Source of the DNA: Fonsecaea monophora
Lineage: Eukaryota > Ascomycota > Eurotiomycetes > Chaetothyriales > Herpotrichiellaceae
DNA length: 64,000 nt
Assembly (NCBI RefSeq): GCF_001642475.1
Contig: NW_019173942.1
Span: 248,001 to 312,000, forward strand
Direction of reading: 5' to 3'
This document shows, in pieces, positions 52,201 to 62,930 of the stretch. Every line of letters starts with the position of its first letter. Positions within the stretch are counted from its first letter, which is position 1. The translations under genes were made by a program, and so were the position numbers. Under the pieces are notes generated by a model. It searched no databases and was not told the origin of the DNA. It was given only the letters and a program-made list of their open reading frames with translations.

Positions 52201-53420
52201 GGAAAGTCAGCCTGGAGATCCCCCTTCGTCCCAGCATTGTAGCCGACCAAGAGACCCTGCAACCTTCTCTTCCGAATCCCAGAGTTTTGGCTCACTGCCT
52301 TTTGAGATTCCCGACGGGGACACCATGTTGAATCCTGTTGAAGGTTGAAGCTAAACCTCGGCGGGCGAACATGCTCCGTCGAACCGGCCTCTCAGCAGTC
52401 ACTCGATTCTGACCTGGATCCCTATTCTAGTTTCCCACAAGTCATTTCTCGACCAGGTGGGAGGGGTGAGAAAAAAACCTTTCCAAGGTCCTCTTAGTCA
52501 CATTAGGCCAAGCCCAGGGAGTGGCAGCTGCACGGCGACCCGCGGGTAGCCTCTGATTCCCTCCACTTGTGAAAAGTGGCAGCCACTGTGCGTTCCTGCT
52601 GCTGGTTCCCTCAGGCGAACAAGACCAATCGTCTGCGGTATGGCTGCCTTCAGCTTCCACTTCCGCAGAAAGCTCGCCTCTTCTCAACCGAATGGTTTAG
52701 CAAGCCCAATAGCCCAGACGACAAAGGTCGATAGAACTGCCGCCAGGAATCGAGGCTGAGTCGACCCGGTGTCCCATTGCCTGGTGCGTTTCCTGAACTG
52801 CAGCTCCACGCGACGCAGTAGCTTTGGAGACTGAAATGCATGCATGTCGTGACCACAAGTTCTATTCCGAGCCTCGAATTGGTACTTACTACCCATGACG
52901 CCTCGTGGCATTCCAGATTTCTGTTCCTCCCCTCCATCACACCCGTGGTCCAGCAGAGCGTCTACTATGTTGACACCTATATCCCTTGTCCCTGCTGACA
53001 ATCGGTTCCGCGAATGACGGACTCAAAACCGAACCTTTGTCATACGAGCGACCCTTTCATTTTTGGTTGATCTTCTTTCTCTTCGATGTCAGTTCCTTGT
53101 TCCTCGGATTTGTCGAACCCAACGTTCTTGTGGGGACGAATGTCTCTCAGCCTTGCCCATTAATACGAGAATCTTTCCTGGAGTCCAGCACGTCTTTGTC
53201 CGACCACATTTTTCACACCTTGCCGTGAGTATTGCAGAGATTTACAACGCGGAGAGCGCGTTCTGGTTGTTACGGACCATTCGGAACGTCCTCTCCATCG
53301 AATTCGGGTTTCTTTGCGCTCTTGATCTGTCAGGACAAGTACTGCTCGGGACGGTACAGAGACGCGGCTAGCTTCATCCGGCTCCAAACACCGACAGTAT
53401 CTTCCAATCTGGCTCGAAGA
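49213..53420. other. 4.2-kb gene-poor region upstream of the Upc2-like regulator
   Basis: No open frame here is long or resembles a known protein on either strand. Dinucleotide composition looks like unique sequence; I see no terminal inverted repeats, no reverse transcriptase or transposase motifs and no clear C-to-T (RIP) degradation to stop-rich sequence. It may hold a long 5' leader or enhancer region of the regulator, or a non-coding RNA; the sequence alone does not decide. Confidence 0.4.
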
Positions 53421-55414
53421 ATGGCAGGTCCTGGAGGTGGCCCGCCGCGTAAGAGCCATACAAAATCGAGAAAAGGCTGCAAAACCTGCAAAAGGCGACA
53501 TATACGCTGCGATGAAACCTTTCCACAATGTCGAAATTGCACGAAACACAGTTGTCGCTGCGACTATATGGACCTGCAAGCTGCAGGAGAAGAGCCCGTG
53601 AAGGGTACCACACCACCAGATCTCTTGATGTCACCTGAACTGCAACTCCGACTCGACAACTGGCGACTGACGGGCGAGTCCCCCTTGCAGCAGCTTCAAG
53701 TTTCTGACAGGATATATTGGACACGATTTTCAACCATTGATCTACGTCTTGTTCACCACATTACGACACTATCAACTGACATGTACAATCTGGGATATAG
53801 CCCTTGCACGGTCTGGGTGTCTAGAATGCCTTCGTAGGGTAGATCGTATCATCCTAAATGGTTTTCAGCTGACTTTTCCTTAGGCTCATTTCGGCCGCTC
53901 TAACACATGACTTCGTGATGAGTGCGTTGCTTGCTCTGTCGGCATCTCATCTAGCATGGCAGACGAAGAACACAGACACAGTCAATCTGGCGTACCACCA
54001 CCGAGGTGTCGCTATCAAAGGTCTCCATCAAGCCATTGGGGCCTTTTCGAGAGAGAATTCCGAAGCTATTCTCGCTGCCTCAATTCTCCTCTCGTGGCAG
54101 GCTACGGATTGGTGCGTTCAGTGTCTAGTAACTCTGCAACAGCTAACAGTTACCAGGCGCGGCTGGGCCTCACTCCAACAGGGAGTATCGACGGTATGTC
54201 AAACGGTGTCTTTTAACAAGCAAAGCTCCTGACCTTCTGCAGGTTCTGAGCGCGATGAGGATGTGGATACATGAATCAGAGCTCGCAAGGTACTTGGAAA
54301 GCCAGAGAACTATAGCGAGAGCAAGAACACCGGCGACACCCACAATGCCGCATGCCCAGGTGTTGATCCCTCATGATGAACTTCGCCGGATAGAAGAAAT
54401 CATCACGGCCATTCACAATCTAAGACTGCGACTTTCGGCAAACGAAGAGCTCCAAGAACATGCGGGTCAACTACTTGATTACCTGCAGGACTTACAACGA
54501 GACTTATCAATTGCATCGCCCGACAAAGCGTTCGGCCGACTACAGCCACTACGGGACATGATCTTCTGGCTGCCACCCCTCATCCTACAGGGTCCTGACC
54601 CCGATCTGGGACCGTTGGCTCTACTCGCACATCTTTACGGCAGTGCGCTTGCGATTGAACCACTGTTTCCAGAGATTGGGGGCGCGTACCTCGGAAGCAT
54701 GTCCATTGGACCACTGGAGAAGATTCATGACATGCTGAGAACAAGGCGTGCGACACAACCCCAAGACACGAGCATCTCTCTGGCCTTATCTCTTATGGAG
54801 GTGCCAATACAGATAATGACTTCATACAGACTAAGGCAGAGACATAACAGCCAGGGGAATCAGGGCATTGAGGGCTATCACCATTCTCCGCAAGGAAGTC
54901 CCTATGTGGGCCCTCGCATACCGATTGCTACTCCTAACTCAGACAGCTCAGCTGTCCCTGTCTACCCCAATTCACCGCTACACGCGCCCGGCAGTCTGTC
55001 CATGCCCGGATCGTCATACTTCCAAGCGGCTCTGGCGCCTGTGGAACCACGGCGAGAATCGTCAATATCATCGATATCGTCGATGGGGCGTACCCCTCCC
55101 ATGAGTGACCCTCGGAGCCTCGCCTCAAGCAGCCCACATGCCCTGGGTATGGTGTATGGATCTCCAGCTACACACCCGCGAAGCAGCCACGAGCTTTCAG
55201 GGTCAAGAATGGACTACTTTGGACAAATTCAAGCACCGTACAATCAATACGGCAGCATGAACATGAATACTCGGTTCGTCGCTCCTTCACAACTCTGGAC
55301 TTGACGGACATCTTTCGACTGAGTATTCTTCTTTCCCACAGGACCCCTCCGGCTACTATGTCTCCGAATGTGCAACAAGGGCAACCCGACAAAGGGAAAG
55401 AGCGGCAACAATGA
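53421..55414 (+). CDS. Zn2Cys6 regulator of the Upc2/Ecm22 (sterol uptake) type
   Basis: Five exons (53421-53833, 53884-54111, 54157-54193, 54243-55273, 55342-55414) give 593 residues in matching phase. The N-terminus RKSHTKSRKGCKTCKRRHIR, then CDETFPQCRNCTKHSCRCDY, is the zinc cluster as it occurs in Upc2/Ecm22-like proteins (KSRxGCxxCKxRRxxCDExxP). The C-terminal domain follows: LVHHITTLSTDMYNLGY, HDFVMSALLALSASHLAWQT, YHHRGVAIKGLHQAIGAFS and AILAASILLSWQATDWRGWA, with residues joined across short introns. The long tail is Ser/Pro-rich. Intron 4 uses a GTTCGT donor; if it is not spliced the protein ends at SQLWT (stop 55302-55304), otherwise at GKERQQ. Such factors sense ergosterol in yeasts, but many filamentous paralogues serve other pathways, so the role is uncertain. 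Confidence 0.8.
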
Positions 55415-57005
55415 CATCGGACCGAGCAGGGGGGCTGGGCGATGACGTGAGACTGGAGATATTGAAGAGGGAGTAATCCACGATGACTAGCGAGCCATCG
55501 AATCAGGCCAGACGGGATCCCAGTGGGAACGGTAACGAAACCCGTGAGCGGAGGCCGGTACCAATGGACGTTGGGGTTGGCAATATACCAAATACGGCGG
55601 GGAAAAAAAACTCAATCAGCGTTTGTCCTGCGTTGTCATCTCGGTTCGGGGAGGAATGGAACGCTCTCTCTTTCTTTGACGCATATGGAGCTCGTCGATC
55701 TCTTGATTATCAAAGATCGATGATGTTCTCGGGGAGGCATTATCTGCTGATGGTGTATTCACGACGAGGTATGACTTCACCTTGCTGGCTCGGTACTGTC
55801 AGGAACGGAGTTGCTTTTGCAGTGCTGGACGGAGGCTCTTTCAGCTCAGCTTAATTTGGTTGGCCTTGTGTGTAGGGAACTCCAGTGCCTCCTTTCCAAC
55901 CCCAGCCACTCCTTTGTGATTCAATGACGGCTTTGATGTGCCCTCACCGATACGATATATGTTAATTTGAAGGCTGAGTAGGATGGTCCTCATGTGCTCA
56001 TTTGAAAAAGAAGCTTGTTCGTATTTATAGTTAATTTGGGAACGTCGGGAGCGTCGGTCCATGAGCCGCACCCTGGGAGTCCGGTTGACCCAAGCAGATG
56101 TTGTTCATACCTCGTATGATAGTGTCGGCAGACTGGGACGGTATACGGTGCCGGAAGGAAACACGAGATGGAGTCTTAACGCCTGGTGTCCGAAACACGA
56201 AGGGTAGACTCCTGTTACGAGGCACGGGGGTTACGGGTCCCCGATATTGAGCAGTTGCATCGTCCCGTGGTGCATATCGACCCGCATTAGCCGAACGGGT
56301 TCGGATTCCATCCCTCCACCTTGGAACACGAAGCTGTCCACGTGGCGAAGATAGTAGCGAGAATAATAGAGTGAGGGCTGAGAGCGTCATAAGCAGAACA
56401 AGTACCCTAGTACCTAGGTACTGACATGGGTCAAGGAAGCCGACCGCGGAGACATACAAGTAGCCACGCTTGTCTCCTGCTAGGTGGTTACCTCTATTCC
56501 GTTTGGCTGGGGGAACAGACCTGATGGAGACAAATCAAGCGCCGGGGGGACATTTTGCTTGGAGCATGGCAGGGGTATGTGGAAAGGGCATGAAAGAAGA
56601 CCCACGGGTTGACCTGCAGAAGAAAGGATGCAGAGGGGAGGGTGGCCCAGGGTTGAGGTACAAGGTAGGGTACATGCCTATCTATATACGAGGTATGTAT
56701 TGTGGCCTCCAAAAGGACAAGCATCGCTAAGTTACGGGGGAAAGGAACCTACTTATAAGCATCATCAAACCATCCCACTTTTATTACCCCCCTCGCCCCA
56801 TAGGAGCCACAGTGCAGCAAGTTGACCTGCAGGGGAGCGCAGTTTGACCGTACGAGGTCTGCAGTTAATTAACCCCCACTCTGGGGATGTTTACATGTTC
56901 ACAGATTCGTGCATATCCCCAGTTCCAACTGACCCATCGATCCGACGGCGCAGGTGTTGAAGTTCTCGCACCTGACCCTTCTGTTCGTCCGCAACCCCCT
57001 CTGAG
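55415..57005. other. Intergenic, Upc2-like regulator to UCH37
   Basis: 1.6 kb. Only short overlapping frames. Contains a CCTAGTACCTAGGTACTGAC palindromic segment near 56405. Presumably the regulator's 3' UTR and the UCH37 promoter. Confidence 0.4.
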
Positions 57006-58194
57006 ATGGCTGAAGATGCCGCTAGTGGTGGTTGGAGCACCATCGAATCAGACGAAGTAAGCCCAACACAAGGTCCATGCCCCCTTGTCGTTCTGGTGTT
57101 CCAATTCGACCGCGCATCGCATTCACGATGGAATCGCTGACAAGTTGATGCTTGCTACAGGGTGTCTTCACTTCTCTGATCGAACAGCTGGGAGTCAAGG
57201 ACGTGCAGGTTGAAGAGCTATTCTCACTGAATGCAGATTGGATCCGTGCTCTGAGGTACTCCCCGTGCCCTTTCCCCTCTGCGTCCCGCGCGGGTCGTTC
57301 CCATGTGAAACTGGCCACGCTGACACCGCCCCCGGCTCGTACTTCAGTCCCGTCTACGGCGTCATCTTCCTCTTCAAATGGATCGGCCAAGGTTCAGAAA
57401 ATAAAAGTGCGCCTCAAGATGGCTCCTACGATCGTACCGCAGTCGAGGACGAGGGACTCTTCTTTGCCGCCCAGACGATACAAAACGCCTGTGGTACGCA
57501 GGCTGTTCTCTCAGTGGTTTTGAACAATGACAAGTCGGTCGACGGCGCTTCGTCGGGGACGGATGGGGGAGGAGCAAGAATTGACATCGGACCTGCGCTA
57601 CAAGAGTTCAAAGAGTTCACGACGGGCTTTGACCCGGGGCTGCGCGGAGAATCGCTCTCAAACTCGGAAATGATACGGACTGTACACAACAGCTTCGCGA
57701 AATCTAGCCCGTTTGTTGACGAGACTCTACGTGACCCCAACGCGGGAACCGAGGACGTGTTTCACTTCATTGCGTACACGCAATACCATGGCAAACTGTA
57801 CGAGCTCGACGGGCTCCAACCCTATCCCATCTCTCACGGCGACTGCACCTCGGACGACTTCCCGGACAAGATCATGTCTGTGTTGCAACGGAGGATTTCG
57901 AGATACCCAGAAGATGAGATCCGCTTCAACCTCATGGTCGTGTGCCAAGATCAGAGGATCAAGTGGCGCGAACTCCAGGAGCCCGGGCTGCTTGCGGAGG
58001 AGGAACGAAAGCGAGAAAAATGGGATTTTGAAAACGCACTTCGACGGCACAACTTTGTGGGCTTTACGGAGGAAGTGCTCAAGGGGGTGGTCAAGATGAA
58101 GATTCAAGATGGAACCTATGATGCGTGGATAGACCAAGCGAAACAGGTGACGGAGAAGAGAATGAGGGAGAAGCTGAGCCATGGTGCTACGTGA
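57006..58194 (+). CDS. Ubiquitin C-terminal hydrolase UCH37/UCHL5 (Uch2)
   Basis: Three exons (57006-57056, 57161-57255, 57348-58194) give 330 residues. The peptidase C12 domain starts GGWSTIESDEGVFTSLIEQL and carries all catalytic parts: PVYGVIFLFKWIGQG, TIQNACGTQAVLSVVLNN (nucleophile Cys), AYTQYHGKLYELDGLQPYPI with the catalytic His in EDVFHFIAY and the Asp in ELDGL. The UCH37-specific C-terminal tail follows (ISRYPEDEIRFNLMVVCQDQ; RRHNFVGFTEEVLKGVVKMK, the ULD helix that binds the proteasome receptor Rpn13 in known family members). Exon 1 supplies MAEDAASGGWSTIESDE and is only 51 bp. The enzyme trims ubiquitin chains at the 26S proteasome. An INO80 link is known in animals only. Confidence 0.93.
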
Positions 58195-58931
58195 ATCTGT
58201 CTGGCATCCGGGCTCGATGGTGGTTTTCTGCCATATCAAACGACAACAGTTCCCTACAATAGGGTGCAGGCCTTGTTGATACCCTGCTTGGAACAAGTCT
58301 TCCGCAAAAAGGCATTGTGATAGACAAATAGAGTAGATTGTGCATGTCCAATGGAAAGCAAACATTGACCAGAAAGGCAGTTATTTTCCATATTCCATCC
58401 CTTTTGCCACAGATTGGTATCACGGATTAACGTGTACTTACAATACCCGATCGGGCCACGATGCATTAAAAAGGAGGAAAAATTTGTGTCTTGGATGCCA
58501 CAAAAAAGGGAGGAGTGGCTCTGATTGGCCGGGCGGGACTGGTGTAAAGGGCGGCATCTGATTGGTCGGCCGGCCAAATACTAAGTGCTCATCAGCCATC
58601 CTGGCCGCCTCCCACCACCACCCCCCGATACAACAGCACTCCTGCCGGACCTTCAGAGATTCTCATTTCCATTGTTTTGAATAGTTGATTCATTCATCTC
58701 CATTGACGTCTGATCTATTGTCTCAAGTCACTTGTTTCCCAGCCATCTTGTTTGAGTGCCACTCTGCCCTTTACTCCCCCCAAAACTTGCCCTTTTGCTT
58801 TCCGCCCCGAACCATCCTTTTTCACGCCATTCCATCCGCTCATCATTACACCAACATCTTCATTTATCCCTCATCACCTAGATGGAAAGTAACCTTGCGC
58901 TTCTCCATCGCGTATCCTCTTGCTTTGCACC
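58195..58931. other. Intergenic, UCH37 to nuclear-protein gene
   Basis: 737 bp, tandem genes. It holds the UCH37 3' UTR, a pair of inverted CCAAT boxes (see separate entry) and a C/T-rich leader from about 58.68 kb up to the next ATG. Confidence 0.5.
58521..58575 (+). promoter_or_regulatory. Paired CTGATTGG (inverted CCAAT) motifs and GGCCGGCC palindrome
   Basis: CTGATTGG occurs at 58521-58528 and again at 58558-58565, followed by GGCCGGCC at 58568-58575. ATTGG is the reverse complement of CCAAT, the site of the fungal HAP/CBC complex. They lie about 370-410 bp upstream of the 58932 ATG. Confidence 0.55.
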
Positions 58932-60674
58932 ATGTCAGCCACCGAAATCGACACTCTGTGGCGCTTTGCCTTTGGCGAATCAGCTATCCGACCCCTGCCC
59001 TACAGTTCGGAAGAGCTGGGCGACGATGGATGGCGACCTCTGACGGATCCGCAAAAATTCATCATGAATCTGGCCAATCTGAACCAGCAGCAACTCTACG
59101 CTGCGAGTGCTAACAATCAACTTGCCATGATAGACGCCCAGAATGAATACCTGGAGCTAGAACGCCACATCGCCAACATCAAGGGCAAAGAAATCACCAA
59201 AAACCCTAGAGATCTCCCGGCACCGGATGTCTTTGAGGAAAGGAAAGAAGCGGCGCTGTACGGTTACAAGTATGATGCCAATCGGCCAGCGCTTCTCCAT
59301 GCCGGCATTCCTGGTCTGAGATCTGCCGATGATCTGACCGAGAGGGAAAAACACGATGTGCGCTTGTTCCAAGAACCCTTTGAGCAAGGCGGCTTCGTGC
59401 CCAAGGAGAGAGAATACAAGGCCAAGCTCGCCAAAGCCAAAGATCCCAGAAACGTCGACGGCTGGATCCCCGTCGAAAAGGACGGCAAGCTCCTCATTCC
59501 ACGTCAACAAACTCACCATGAAGAATACAACATCACATATGTTAAGCGCAATGTGGATGAAAATGGTGAGATTATTCGACCTCAATCGCCCGAAGGTAGC
59601 GAAGTCCCTGGTGAAACTCCCGACAAGGCCGTCAACAAACGGTTGACCAGAACTCGCTTTGATGGCAAAAAGTTCCCGCCCACGCGTGACGTGTCGGAGG
59701 CTCCGTCGACAGCTTCTACTCCAAATGGCAAAAAACGAGCAAGCCCCTCAGGAGCCGACACCAGGGAAGATACGCCTACTTCGAAACGCCGGAAGATCCA
59801 TCTTACCGTCAATGGTGGCGAACAGCCTAAACCGAAGCATCCGAATCAATATACCAAAGCAAAGGAGAGAGAATTGGCTTCGACTACTCAAACCGCCCCA
59901 GCTCCAGCTAGTGTCAAACCCGTAATGCCGTCATCATCGTCATCGTCGAAGCCAACATGGCGGGAGTTGTCGCCCATGTCGAAACGCACACACAAGTGGA
60001 CAGACCCGGACTTGATTGAGTCGATCAAGGAAGATCACTCGTGGTTGCATGATGACCCCAAAAGGGCAGAAGAGTGGAAGCACAAGCTCCTCAATGGCAT
60101 CAATCCAGTTCGAAGCCTGAGCATGCTGCTCAAATGGAACTACTGGCAAGTGACCAACCAAGCCAAAAGACCACGGGCGAAAAAACAGGCGGCGGAGCCA
60201 GAAGAAGCAGTCAAAGAAACCGAGGACTCCAGCGAGTCTCAAAAGCCGAGACGAAGGGTGACCAAGCCCAAAAGAGCCGAGGACAGCGAGCGATCAACAC
60301 CTGCAACGACGCCGGCGCCAGAAGCCGTCAATGGCGTGGCAACACACGCGCCGAAGCTGGGAGTAAACACACGAGCAACGAAGTCCTTCCGGAGAGCACC
60401 TGGGGCGGAAAACGCCACTTTCAGAGACAAGGACTTGGAGCAAGATAAGCGCAATGGCACGAACAGTGGAAAACAGGCAGGTACAGATATGGAACCATCA
60501 TCAAGAGGAGAGGAGGTGGCGGTGGACAGAAATGGCAAAGACCTGAACAGTAACGCATCATCAACCAGAAGGCCAAGCATGAAGAGAGAAGAGAGCGACT
60601 CGACGATTGTGATCAAGGGCAATGCCCCATCGACAAGGCGATCGCTACGGAATACACGGAGATCCAGTGGCTAA
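58932..60674 (+). CDS. Conserved basic nuclear protein, function unknown
   Basis: A 580-residue protein from the ATG at 58932 (good context, ACCATGT). The first 240 residues look folded: MSATEIDTLWRFAFGESAIR, then DPQKFIMNLANLNQQQLYAA, a coiled-coil-like stretch QNEYLELERHIANIKGKEIT, the segment NPRDLPAPDVFEERKEAALY and EGGFVPKEREYKAKLAKA-like charged helices. The rest is disordered and rich in Lys/Arg, Ser and Pro with nuclear-localisation-type islands (TSKRRKIHL, KRPRAKKQ, KPRRRVTKPKRA). A short conserved-looking block, KWTDPDLIESIKEDHSWLHD, lies around residues 355-375. No enzyme motif, DNA-binding signature or membrane segment. The composition suggests a chromatin or nucleolar subunit, but I do not recognise the family. 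Intronless. Confidence 0.75.
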   Translation: MSATEIDTLWRFAFGESAIRPLPYSSEELGDDGWRPLTDPQKFIMNLANLNQQQLYAASANNQLAMIDAQNEYLELERHIANIKGKEITKNPRDLPAPDVFEERKEAALYGYKYDANRPALLHAGIPGLRSADDLTEREKHDVRLFQEPFEQGGFVPKEREYKAKLAKAKDPRNVDGWIPVEKDGKLLIPRQQTHHEEYNITYVKRNVDENGEIIRPQSPEGSEVPGETPDKAVNKRLTRTRFDGKKFPPTRDVSEAPSTASTPNGKKRASPSGADTREDTPTSKRRKIHLTVNGGEQPKPKHPNQYTKAKERELASTTQTAPAPASVKPVMPSSSSSSKPTWRELSPMSKRTHKWTDPDLIESIKEDHSWLHDDPKRAEEWKHKLLNGINPVRSLSMLLKWNYWQVTNQAKRPRAKKQAAEPEEAVKETEDSSESQKPRRRVTKPKRAEDSERSTPATTPAPEAVNGVATHAPKLGVNTRATKSFRRAPGAENATFRDKDLEQDKRNGTNSGKQAGTDMEPSSRGEEVAVDRNGKDLNSNASSTRRPSMKREESDSTIVIKGNAPSTRRSLRNTRRSSG

Positions 60675-61286
60675 GTTTGTCTATTGGTAGAAGACATTAT
60701 TGGTTTGGCAACAGCACGACGTGTGTATGAAGGCGTCACTGTAGGGCGATAGTCGCCGTTTCAAAGAGAATCATCCTACAGAGTCTTAGATATGGAATTT
60801 ACTGATAGAGTCTCGAGTGTCTTAGTAAATAAAAGCGATGCCATATTTTTCCATGTCTGAGTAGGTATGCTGTACTCGGTACAACGGAAGCACTTGTCTG
60901 CCTTACTGGATACGGAAAAACAAGGCTGCAAGGCTGAGCTGCGGGCAAGGCTGAAGTCCAATTTCCAACCCCCAGGAACAAGTCAGCAGTGGGTGGCAGT
61001 CGCCCGTCAAGTCTTGGCAGGAGCGAAACTGCGCTTCGGACATTTCACTTTGCGGACCTTTTCCCTTTCTTCATGTTGTTATTGTCTCCTCCAAGTCCGC
61101 GGCATCAAGTTCACTATTGACCGGTCATCGCGTGAATTTGTGCTCCTTTATCTCGGCGAGTTTGTGATCTTCCATTTCACAAGAAATCTCAACACTCATC
61201 TAGCATTCTCCGCTCTCCGGCTGCTAGTCCTTTCTCAGCTGCACGGTCCCGAAGACGCCTCTGCTTCTCCCCTGCACGCCCTCGTC
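60675..61286. other. Intergenic, promoter and leader of BuGZ homologue
   Basis: 612 bp. The BuGZ frame stays open upstream to about 60867, but the sequence there is not protein-like and the conserved start is at 61287, so I treat it as 5' UTR. Confidence 0.5.
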
Positions 61287-62930
61287 ATGACCAAGAAGAA
61301 GCGTCACCATCCCGATGTCGAAGAGGTGCTCGCACGGCCATGGTGCTACTACTGTGAGCGCGACTTTGACGACCTCAAGATTCTGATCAACCATCAAAAA
61401 GCAAAGCACTTCAAATGCGAAAGATGCGGTCGAAGGTTGAACACGGCAGGAGGCCTCAGCGTCCACATGAGTCAAGTCCACAAAGAGAATCTCACCGCAG
61501 TCGACAATGCCCTCCCTAACCGAGCGGGTTTAGATATCGAAATATTCGGGATGGAGGGGATACCCGAAGATATCATCCAACAACATAATCAGCGAGTCCT
61601 GACCAACTTTCACCAAGCTCAAGCTGACCGGCAGGCGGCTTCTGGCAATAATGCTCAAAGTGCTCAGCATCCGAACGCCCCCAAGAAACCCAAGATCGAA
61701 TCTGTTTCCGATATTAAGAAACGTCTGGCAGAACACAAGGCTGCCAAACTGGCTGCTGAGCAAGCCGACGGAGGAAGCAGTGGTGGTGGCACTCCTAACC
61801 CCCCTACAGCTACTATAGTCCAAGCCAAACCCCAGATAAATACGGTGAGTCGATTTAAGTCTTCACCGTGTCACACTCACTCATTCTCGAAACAGGCAGC
61901 GTCTCCAACCTACCCTGGATATCAACAACCCTATGCAGCGCCACCTACGAATGGTTCGTACAGTCAAGCCCCTTCCTTCGCCCAACCCCCAACCGCTTTA
62001 TCTGCTCCGTATCAGGCGTCGCCTATATATCCTTCTGCCGGATCTCCGCCTGCTGGCGAAGCCTACGGCCAACACGCTGCAACTCCACAGCCTGGGCAAC
62101 CTGGATATGGGCAGATACCATACCCTCCACAGCCATACGTTCAGCCGCCGCAGCCATCATTTCAGCCGCCGCAACCTTCACCGGTGGGCTATCCCCCACA
62201 ACCGAGTTTTTCACCACCTCAGTACACGTCACCCTATCCAGGCCAATCCTATCCTCCACAACCCGCTGGACCTCCACGTCCATTTGCATCGGGATCTCCA
62301 GTCCCAGGGTTTCCTCAGCCACCCCCAGCTCTCACACAACGCTCCCATTCGCCTGCTACAAACAGTAATTTTCCTGCACCAGTGCGTACTGGCAGTGTAA
62401 GTCTACCTAGTGCTCCAGGATTGCCGCAGAGGCCCGCTTTTGGTGCTCCGCCAGTCAATGCTTTCCAATTTCAACAAATGCATCAAGGTCAGATCCCTGC
62501 TCCACAATCCCATAACATTGTGCCGCAGTACGCTCCCGGACAGACTCAAGGCAGCACAAGCACGCAAGTCCCGCCACAGGTTCCCATACCGAACCAGCCT
62601 TCTGCTGTTGAAGCTCAAGATGCCTCGTCTCTTGATGACTTGATTGCAAATGCTTCGAAGCAAGCTGATGCCGATGCCGCCGCCGCCGCCGCCGCCGCTG
62701 CTACTGGCGAGGCTGTCGCCAAACCCGGAACGTCACTTGCCACCACTGCGTCGGCCACTACCAAGGACGAAGCCAGCGAAGATAAAGCTGGACCGAAGAA
62801 AGACAAGGAGAAGGAGAAACCAAAAGCAACCAGGTTGGTCTACTCTGATAACGAGACAAGTCCTGAAGAGAAGATGGCCATGTTGCCAAAGTACGCATTT
62901 ACTCCTGCACAGAAAACAATTGTGGTCTAA
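61287..62930 (+). CDS. C2H2 zinc-finger protein, BuGZ/ZNF207 homologue
   Basis: Two exons (61287-61844, 61896-62930; 51-bp intron GTGAGT...AACAG) give 530 residues. The N-terminus is the ZNF207/BuGZ double zinc finger: RPWCYYCERDFDDLKILINH, then QKAKHFKCERCGRRLNTAGG and LSVHMSQVHKE, followed by the family's AVDNALPNRAGLDIEIFGME and GIPEDIIQQH. The remainder is Pro/Gln/Tyr-rich (YPPQPYVQPPQPSFQPPQPS) and disordered, like the phase-separating region of animal BuGZ. It has an Ala run (DADAAAAAAAAA) near residue 465 and a charged C-terminus (PKKDKEKEKPKATRLVYSDN). In animals BuGZ binds Bub3 and microtubules and also splicing factors; I see no certain GLEBS motif. The intron is in-frame and stop-free, so retention would add 17 residues. 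Confidence 0.88.
   Translation: MTKKKRHHPDVEEVLARPWCYYCERDFDDLKILINHQKAKHFKCERCGRRLNTAGGLSVHMSQVHKENLTAVDNALPNRAGLDIEIFGMEGIPEDIIQQHNQRVLTNFHQAQADRQAASGNNAQSAQHPNAPKKPKIESVSDIKKRLAEHKAAKLAAEQADGGSSGGGTPNPPTATIVQAKPQINTVSRFKSSPCHTHSFSKQAASPTYPGYQQPYAAPPTNGSYSQAPSFAQPPTALSAPYQASPIYPSAGSPPAGEAYGQHAATPQPGQPGYGQIPYPPQPYVQPPQPSFQPPQPSPVGYPPQPSFSPPQYTSPYPGQSYPPQPAGPPRPFASGSPVPGFPQPPPALTQRSHSPATNSNFPAPVRTGSVSLPSAPGLPQRPAFGAPPVNAFQFQQMHQGQIPAPQSHNIVPQYAPGQTQGSTSTQVPPQVPIPNQPSAVEAQDASSLDDLIANASKQADADAAAAAAAAATGEAVAKPGTSLATTASATTKDEASEDKAGPKKDKEKEKPKATRLVYSDNETSPEEKMAMLPKYAFTPAQKTIVV

Noticed and set aside
60867..61286. 140-residue N-terminal extension of the BuGZ homologue
   Set aside because: The open frame has no protein-like features and the family starts at the MxxKKK segment before the first zinc finger.
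62392..62433. Possible intron in the BuGZ homologue (GTAAGTCTACC ... GCCGCAG)
   Set aside because: It would be about 33 bp, too short, and the sequence is in-frame and fits the Pro-rich domain.
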